Both the position numbers and the translations under genes were made by a program. From Elmis aenea (taxonomy: Eukaryota > Arthropoda > Insecta > Coleoptera > Elmidae): a DNA stretch of 64,000 nt. Positions 57,807 to 64,000 of the stretch are shown one piece after another; positions within the stretch are counted from its first letter, which is position 1, and every line of letters starts with the position of its first letter. The notes under the pieces are model-generated. The model was not told the DNA's origin, made no database searches, and saw only the letters and a list, made by a program, of their open reading frames with translations. The stretch covers positions 20,277,466-20,341,465 of the forward strand of contig OX393577.1 of the NCBI GenBank assembly GCA_947652605.1, read 5' to 3'.

Positions 57807-58185
57807 CTAGCTGATTGACCCGTCGTTGCACGGGTGATAACAATTCTCTTTTATCAATCACAGACTACTCGCGCTCCGCGCTCGCGCTCGGCGGGCGTTC
57901 CCAGATTATCAATCACAGACTACGCGCGCTGCGCGCTCGCATTCAGCGGACGTTCCCAGACGTTTCCGGCCGTTCCCGGCTGTTCCCGGCCGTTCCCGTC
58001 CACTCCCGGCCGTTCCCGTCCGCTCCCGGCCGTTCCCGGCCGTTCCCGGTCGTTCCCGGCTGTTTTCGGCCGTTCTTTATACGACGTTTTATCCGTTGAG
58101 TCCTAAATAGTAATTGTGCAAAATTTGGTCCCGATCGGTCAACGAACCTAGGATTCTATAGCGAACAAACACACAAACAAACAAT
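57807..58185 (-). mobile_element. Short non-autonomous Helitron, copy 2
   Basis: The same element in the same orientation, 22 bp from copy 1, with an expanded array of GTTCCCGGCC units (57951-58075) and a partial internal duplication of ATCAATCACAGACTAC. Two adjacent copies suggest tandem insertion, as described for Helitrons. Confidence 0.55.
57951..58075 (+). repeat. 10-bp GTTCCCGGCC tandem array
   Basis: About eleven imperfect units alternate GTTCCCGGCC, GTTCCCGGCT and GCTCCCGGCC. The proline/arginine-rich frames across it on the plus strand are by-products. Strongly G+C-rich in an A+T-rich window. Confidence 0.9.
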
Positions 58186-58319
58186 CAATCTCATCTGGTT
58201 AATAGTAATTAAATCAACTTCAAGATGTCATTTTTCAAGGAAATCACTCAAAAATATGGTAATAACATCACCGAATAACTCAAGATGGTAATCAAAGAAC
58301 AAAGAAGATGAGCGAAAAC

Positions 58320-58440
58320 GGAAGAACACAAGCCCTGAGGATGCCGATAAAGAAAAATCGGCGAAACATGTAGGATCTTTTTAAATTTTTTTTATAAAGA
58401 ATAAACCTGTTTTGAAAACCAGCAACTTTCGTTAAATATA
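58320..58440 (+). mobile_element. Retroelement tail with hammerhead-like core, copy 2
   Basis: ACAAGCC, core at 58335, a T-rich run, then AATAAACCTG...GAAAACCAGCAA, the same order as 35535-35636. Only this tail is present, so it is a severely 5'-truncated copy, beside the second Helitron. Confidence 0.55.
58335..58366 (+). ncRNA. Hammerhead-ribozyme-like core
   Basis: CTGAGGA, extra T, GCCGAT/ATCGGC (6 bp) as stem II, GAAA, then CATGTA. Here CC before the first box can pair with GG after GTA, so a short stem I exists. The best paired of the four sites. Confidence 0.5.
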
Positions 58441-58448
58441 TACATATA

Positions 58449-60136
58449 CAGGGTGTCCCCGTTATCACCGCGAATATTTTAATTGGTGATATAGGACCTT
58501 TTTCTAAAAAAAATTTTAAGTAAAATGTTTTCCTAAAATCAAATGCTAAGCTGATATCAACACTAACTTGATTTTTTTACACTTATGCATTTATAAGACA
58601 CTGTAGCCGAAAATATCAATTTTATCGTAAAATACCTTAAAGCTTTTTAATAGAAAATAAAATTCTCTAAAAAATTAGTTTTATTTATTTTTTGTCTACA
58701 GGCAATGGTTTAAAAGTTATAAAGCAGTTTGTACAAAAAAATGTAAAACATTTACAAAATTTAATTGTTTCTTAGACTTTGCAACCGCTGTATCTTTTAA
58801 ACGAAAGGTTGTACAAAAAAACCGACAGCCCATTCCGGATAGCAAATTTTATGGGCTACAACTTTGGTCAAGTGAAATTTTTTGAAAATCAAACCGATTT
58901 TCCGGAAAAGCTGAAAATAAGGAATAGAGTGCAAAAACAAAATTTCCTACAAATATTGTTTTGTATTTAAAAATGCTTTTAAAGAGAGTGCGATTACGTA
59001 ATTGAATGATGGAGGTCATTTTGAACACTTATTGAAGTAATTTTGTGGTTACATGTTAATTTTATTGCGTCCAGATGAATTTGCATTGTTTTGCATTTTA
59101 TCGTTTTCGAAAAACAAAAACTCCCGGTAATTATGATATTTTGTATTTAAAAATGCCATAGCATCGGCAACATTCATAAAATTATGTATCATCAGTTTCA
59201 AAGCTTTTTATGAAGTTTGAAATTCTTCAGAAAACCACCCCTTATCATTTTTTTAAGGAGCTAACGAACAAATTTAACAAAAAATTGTAAAATTGCATAT
59301 CAATAAGTTATGTAAATTTTTAAAAACGCCGCATCTTTTTAACGAAACGTCGTAGAGCGAAACGGATGCCTATTACGGATAAGGCATTTAACGGACTACA
59401 ACTTCGGTAAATATTTTGTTCAATAAAACTAAATGTATTATAGAAATGTTTAAAATAGTGAAAAGGTGAAAAAAAAAACGATAAAATGCAAAACAATGCA
59501 AATCCATCTGGACGCAATAAAATTAACATGTAACCACAAAAATACTTCAATAAGTGTTCAAAATGACCTCCATCATTTTCAATCACGTAATCGCACTCTC
59601 TTTAAAAGCATTTTTAAATACAAAACAATATTTGTAGGAAATTTTGTTTTTGCACTCTATTCCTTATTTTCAGCTTTTCCGGAAAATCCGTTTGATTTTT
59701 AAAAAAATTCACTCAACCAAAGTTGTAGCCCATAAAATTTGCTAACCGGAATGGGCCGTCGGTTTTTTTGTACAACCTTTCGTTTTAAAGATACAGCGGT
59801 TGCAAAGTCTAAGAAACAATTAAATTTTGTAAATTTTTTACATTGTTTTGTACAAACTGCTTTATAACTCTCAAACCATTGCCTGTAGACAAAAAATATA
59901 TGAAACTAATTTTTTAGAAAATTTTATGTTCTATTAAAAAGCTTTAAGGTATTTTACGATAAAATTGATATTTTTGGCTACAGAGTCTTATAAATGTAGA
60001 AGTGTAAAAAAATCAAGTAAGTGTTGATATCAGCTTAGCAATTGATTTTAGGAAAAAAATTTACTTGAAATTTTTTCTTAGAAAAAGGTCCTCTATCACC
60101 ACTTAAAATATTCGCGGTGATAACGGGGATACCCTG
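58449..60136. mobile_element. 1.7-kb foldback, arms about 670 bp
   Basis: Ends CAGGGTGTCCCCGTTATCAC and near-complement GTGATAACGGGGATACCCTG are flanked by TA. The arms 58449-59115 and 59465-60136 are inverted copies with scattered differences (for example GGAATGGGC, CATCTGGACGCAATAAAATT and AATCGCACTCTC blocks) around a loop of about 350 bp. The loop holds a smaller palindrome (59160-59400). No transposase. Confidence 0.85.
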
Positions 60137-61589
60137 TATATAACTATATTTATATAAATTTTAATGTTTTTAGGTTATAAATAAGGTATAAATAAAATGC
60201 CAGATTGCTGTTTTTGCTACGTTTCGGTGTAGTTTTTCACCTTTATCAAGCTGTTTTTTATTTTCCTTCTATTTACGTCCTGAACATTTGTATAATTAAT
60301 TGTTAACATAAGCAGTTAGTTACATAAAAACATATTGATATTTGTATCTTACCTTATAAGTTATTTGCACAAATGCAACAAAAACATTAAAATTTATTAT
60401 CACCACGAAAAGGTAAACAATGAAACCAAATAATACTATATTTATATATAGTGATTTAAGGAAAATAACTTTTTTTTTCATTTGTTGCCCAATTTAGCTC
60501 CTTTATTCAAAGAAATTATCTCAGCGTCTGTTTAAAAGTATCTAACGAACTTTACACACACTAAATTTAACAAATTCATTTTATAAACTAAAATTTCTCT
60601 TATAATTAGTAATTTATTCTTTAAACAACTTCTTAATTGTAACGAAGCAAGTTCTTTAAAAAGAAGACTGCGCTAATGAGAAGACGTATTATTTTAACTA
60701 TGAGTAAAGAAACTGATGTTTAATTTGTTAATTTAACATTTCTTAACATGATTAATCCTCTTGTTATTGCTCATAACATGATTAATAAATTAAAACATAC
60801 TTCTAGCTACGTATTAGATTTGTTTTAGCAAAATTACTCTCTAATAATTATGTACTTTGCATTAAAAAGTAAACTGGTGCGGCCACCAAATGACTTTCGC
60901 TGTAATTTGTGTGTTACTGCGTTTATGTTGTAGAATGTTATAATCTGATAGGAGTAGTAGTTTAAATGATTCTCACAAAGTCTTTAAAAATTGTAACGTA
61001 AATATATGCTATAAACAATAAAACTGATATCAGTAAGTTAAGTTTAATCAAGTCTTATTTCCTTGATTCAAATAACTGACCTCTAAGTTCCAATGATCAA
61101 TTTGTGCTTTTCATTATTAATATTTGCTGTCAATGTTTTTACCTTTTTTCCATTGTAATTATATTGTTCAAGAAGATTTCTGATAATGAAAAACATGCGA
61201 TTTGGGATAAAAATAAATTTCGAATAATGTTTTTCCTAGATATTGTGTTTTTCCTTTAAAAAATCGGTATTGAAAATATGTTAATCACTGATTTAAATGA
61301 AAATAATACACATGGCAACATTGTCATTAGTTGTCATCTCTGTTTTTCTCGTAATTATTTCTATTTGTGTTGGACGATACCTAAAAGTTTGCAGCTATGT
61401 TTACGAACCAAAGGCTTTCAGTTCGAACAAATACCATAAATACCTAAGTAAAAAATTGCTGATAAAAAAATGTCCAAACGCAAATCAATGGATGCAATGT
61501 TGCCAAATTTTTGTATAAAGATTTTCGACCTAGAATTTTACGAATAACATCGTCACGTGTAGCGCTTTCGCCAATTTATACACACCTTG
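60137..61589. other. Nothing recognised
   Basis: A+T-rich with no domain-bearing frame. A CTACGTTTCGGTGTAGTTTTTC motif at 60217 is unexplained. Confidence 0.4.
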
Positions 61590-61761
61590 TATAACAAATA
61601 ATATTTTCTTTAATAACTCAAAAACCGGAAATCATAGAATATTTTTGAAAACGGTTCTGAGTTTGTCCCAAAAAACTGCACATTTTTGTTAATTTAACCG
61701 TTTTTCTATCTTAAATATTAAGCGAGATACCCACATAATCCCACGAATTTGGACCACCCTG
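61590..61761. mobile_element. Right end of a CCACCCTG-type element
   Basis: The sequence ends AAGCGAGATACCCAC...GAATTTGGACCACCCTG, parallel to the right ends at 9655 and 25787. The left end was not found. It shares its TA with the next element. Confidence 0.5.
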
Positions 61762-61763
61762 TA

Positions 61764-62078
61764 CAGGGTGGGCAAATTTCAATGTTTTCATAAAGAATCT
61801 CGGTAACTATAAGAGATATCGAAAAACGGACCGCGCCATTGATCTTCTTTTTCGAGAAAAAGTTAATGGTGAAAACTAAAATTGGTTATCGTCTTTTGTT
61901 TTCGAGTTATTGCCGATAACTCGGTTTTTCGAGTTTTCGTTTTATGGCTGTATTTTGATTGTTATGAAAATAAAGAAAAATAATTTTGGCTTTCTACAGG
62001 AACTTTTTTTGATAAGAATGCAGTGGCGTACGGCGTAGACAATTTTTCAGAAAATTTTTCACGAAAAGTGTGATTTGT
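61764..62078. mobile_element. Left part of a CAGGGTGGGCAAATTTC element
   Basis: It begins directly after a TA shared with the preceding element, so two CAGGGTG-type ends meet head to head. Blocks like AAGAGATATCGAAAAACGGA and TTTTCGAGTTATTGCCGATA are typical of such MITEs, but the right boundary is not clear. Confidence 0.45.
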
Positions 62079-62333
62079 TAGAAAGTTCTATTCAAAGTAA
62101 TAATAATTCTGAAGCTGGAAGTGAAACAAAATCGTTACCCATAAAAAAGACAACCTAATAAATCTATTTTTGAAAGATTAAGACATAATCTCATTCTGGG
62201 AACACATTAATGACAATTTATATAAAAATAGTAGGAGTAATAATTATATGAATGAACTAAGAGAAAATGTTAAATTAATTAAAATAAGTTTCACTTGCAG
62301 CTTCAAAATTATTATTACATTGAATAGAACATT
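62079..62333. repeat. Hairpin with 45-bp arms
   Basis: GAAAGTTCTATTCAAAGTAA (62079 on) through GGAAGTGAAAC pairs with GTTTCACTTGCAGCTTC (62288 on) through GAATAGAAC, around a loop of about 160 bp. Probably the inner part of a foldback. Confidence 0.6.
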
Positions 62334-62564
62334 CTTACATATATCACACTTTACGAGTAATATTCGTGTTTTTAAGGTACAAAAATAAGAACAATAAACA
62401 ATTAAACGTGATTGTTTCTGTCAAATTATCGTTAAAACAACAGAATGACAGTTTGCTTTACCAGGTATATTCTTAATGACATAAGCCTTCTACTAGAAAT
62501 AAGTAAAATATGAAAATTTTCCTAATTTTTGCTATTTTGTAAGGAAAATGAATAAATCGACCCC

Positions 62565-62755
62565 TAATGATATACCAGGTGTTAACCACCAGCCGTGAAC
62601 AGAGGGAATTAACATTGGTTTTAACTTTTTTTCGGATTCCTGCTCCCTAATTGAATTTATATTAAAATTAATGGTAACAGTAGAAAGATAAAATTATTAC
62701 GCATCATTTGAGACCAATAATAATCTTAAATGTTTAATATTTAGTTTATAATTAA
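62565..62755 (-). repeat. Dispersed repeat, partner of 34796-34985
   Basis: Complement of the 34796-34985 block in the same internal order, including GTTAACCACCAGC near its left edge. No coding capacity. Confidence 0.65.
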
Positions 62756-63227
62756 TATTTTAAAATTGGATTAATTTTACAAATATAAGTAGCCATGACT
62801 GTCAATCTGACATTTGTTTTCATTAATTTTTGTTATCTGTCAATTTTTAAATCAGCGAGTTGTTTCTTTAACGATTTTGATTAAAATGAAAAAAGAAACT
62901 ATAATAGAGGAAGAGTTTTAATGGTGAAAACTTTTTACAGCATTATAGTGGCGCATCTTTGTGGAGATTACTTACAAAAGTCGACACTATTATTACTTAA
63001 ATTTCAACTTAAAATTAAAAACAATAACAAAAAATATAAAAGAATAAATTTTACAATAAATACTCAAAAAGCCCCCCATTCCAACATAAACAATACCCCA
63101 ATCTATTATAAAAACCGTTTCTCACAGAGGCCAGCTGTCTGTTATTAATTAAAAAGCACATTCTGCTACTATGCATTCTTCAAAGAATTAATATTTGGGT
63201 GGCGTTTTTTATACATTTTACTTTTAA
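62756..63227. other. Nothing recognised
   Basis: A GAATGATGTC-free, A+T-rich spacer; the frame at 62921-63148 is lysine/asparagine-rich and looks like chance. Confidence 0.35.
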
Positions 63228-63979
63228 CCCTTTCATTACTAACGGGACACATAGGTCCCATTATAAGTTTAAAAAATTCTGGTGGTAATATTGCAAATAC
63301 TATTTAGCGTTTGAGTTGTCCCATCCGTTCTTTAACTTGTATTGGACAATTTTCAGTTGGCAGTACTAACAATTTATGTTCCGCAGTGCGTATTAAGTTA
63401 TATTATTGTGGTAAAATGAGTAGGTAAGTGCTCCAAATATATTTGATTTGATTTGAAAACGATTTAGAATATTGTGCAACAACTTTGCTGTATATTTTAT
63501 CAATTTAAAATTAAAAATAAGCTGTTTTATATCAATGGGACCTATACGTCCCATCAGGTGTACACAGTGGGACACATGTTTCCCATCAGGTTCATGAAAC
63601 AAGGTACGGTTTTTTCCAGAAATCGCAAGATTTTAACACAAGACGAGATGAACGCAATTTTAGATATGTCAGATGAGTCCGAAGAAGACCCTTTTTCAAC
63701 AGACGATGACTGTGACCCTGATTACTGCCCAGGTAGTCCAGAAGTGACTGAAGAAAAAGAAAATTGTTTTTTACTGTTCCATAAACAATAGAACCTGTTG
63801 GGACAAATGTGTCCCAGCTATACTACCGGATGGTACACATTTGTCCCAGGTTCAAACTGTAAGTTCTGAATTACAAAAAAATAAATTTAAAAAAAAAACA
63901 TTATTTAGCCTATTATTACTATATGTACACAAAAAAAAATGGTATAAATGAAAAAAAAACAAAATTCGTAATGAAAGGG
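63228..63979 (+). mobile_element. piggyBac-type element with truncated transposase
   Basis: The ends CCCTTTCATTAC and (complement) CCCTTTCATTAC are exactly inverted and flanked by TTAA (63224-63227 and 63980-63983). 752 bp. Near-palindromes of the form GGGACAxATxxGTCCC occur at about 63245, 63538, 63568 and 63800, with a related half site at 63833. Confidence 0.9.
63594..63791 (+). CDS. piggyBac transposase N-terminal fragment
   Basis: The frame reads MKQGTVFSRNRKILTQDEMN, AILDMSDESEEDPFSTDDDC, then DYCPGSPEV and a stop. The acidic, serine-rich stretch with ILT-E-E and DYCP-SPEV-like motifs is the usual start of piggyBac transposases. The catalytic domain is absent, so this is a deletion derivative. 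The open frame extends upstream to 63474, but the piece before 63594 lies over the palindromic repeats. Confidence 0.7.
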   Translation: MKQGTVFSRNRKILTQDEMNAILDMSDESEEDPFSTDDDCDPDYCPGSPEVTEEKENCFLLFHKQ

Positions 63980-64000
63980 TTAAGGTGGCCCCACAGAAAG

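Noticed and set aside
57815..58106. Proline/arginine-rich frames of 90-94 codons
   Set aside because: Translation of the GTTCCCGGCC tandem array; no domain.
1..64000. CRISPR array, bacterial operons or prophage
   Set aside because: Introns, LINEs and eukaryotic transposons show a eukaryotic genome; no spaced short direct repeats of CRISPR type were seen.

Overview
This is A+T-rich genomic DNA from an arthropod, most likely an insect. It holds one convincing host gene surrounded by layer upon layer of transposable elements. The evidence is the intron-rich host gene with GT-AG introns of 53 to 1268 bp, together with mariner/Tc1, piggyBac, hAT, P-like and Helitron DNA transposons, Jockey-type and endonuclease-type LINEs, and a Ty3-like LTR element. 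The order cannot be settled from the sequence alone. A short TTAGG/TCAGG-like array at 7975-8001 sits inside a transposon and is not diagnostic.

Layout. 1-6545: a LINE 3' end, a foldback transposon, then a decayed mariner-related element split by an inverted-dimer retroelement (2743-3527) and by a hAT MITE (3999-5822) that itself carries another foldback. 7800-13145: a run of foldback (long terminal inverted repeat) elements, several sharing CAGGGTG-type ends and TA target sites. 13314-15950: a mariner fossil split by a 5'-truncated Jockey-like LINE with a target duplication. 16900-25787: a mariner N-terminus, a piggyBac MITE, a hAT remnant carrying an internally deleted LINE, and a foldback. 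26133-31938: Helitron ends, nested foldbacks and hAT MITEs. 32470-34789: a decayed Helitron whose ORF contains six 69-bp repeats. 35330-37390: a retroelement tail with a hammerhead-ribozyme-like core, then a hAT transposase pseudogene and a mariner tail.

37734-44750 is the host gene: a ten-exon SLC9C-type (sperm-type) Na+/H+ exchanger. My splice model gives one open frame of 1284 codons with an exchanger domain, a four-helix voltage sensor and a cyclic-nucleotide-binding domain. Its introns hold a LINE fragment and a hAT MITE.

44880-53440: a piggyBac MITE, a mariner N-terminus, a hAT MITE, and a P-element-like transposon (46501-52804). The P-like element has CATG-starting inverted ends, a 7-bp target duplication and a THAP zinc-finger ORF. 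Nested in it is a young LTR retrotransposon (47160-51029) with two 558-bp LTRs that look identical, encoding Gag but no polymerase. 53749-64000: a possible decayed exon, a nearly intact mariner, paired short Helitrons, a second hammerhead-like tail, a 1.7-kb foldback, and a piggyBac element with the N-terminus of its transposase.

The points most worth a second look are the hammerhead-like cores whose stem II pairing is kept by different bases, one of them in an inverted dimer with a 12-bp target duplication; the gag-only LTR element inside the P-like element; and the repeated short palindromes in two separate piggyBac-like elements. All family calls come from reading motifs by eye; no database search was run.
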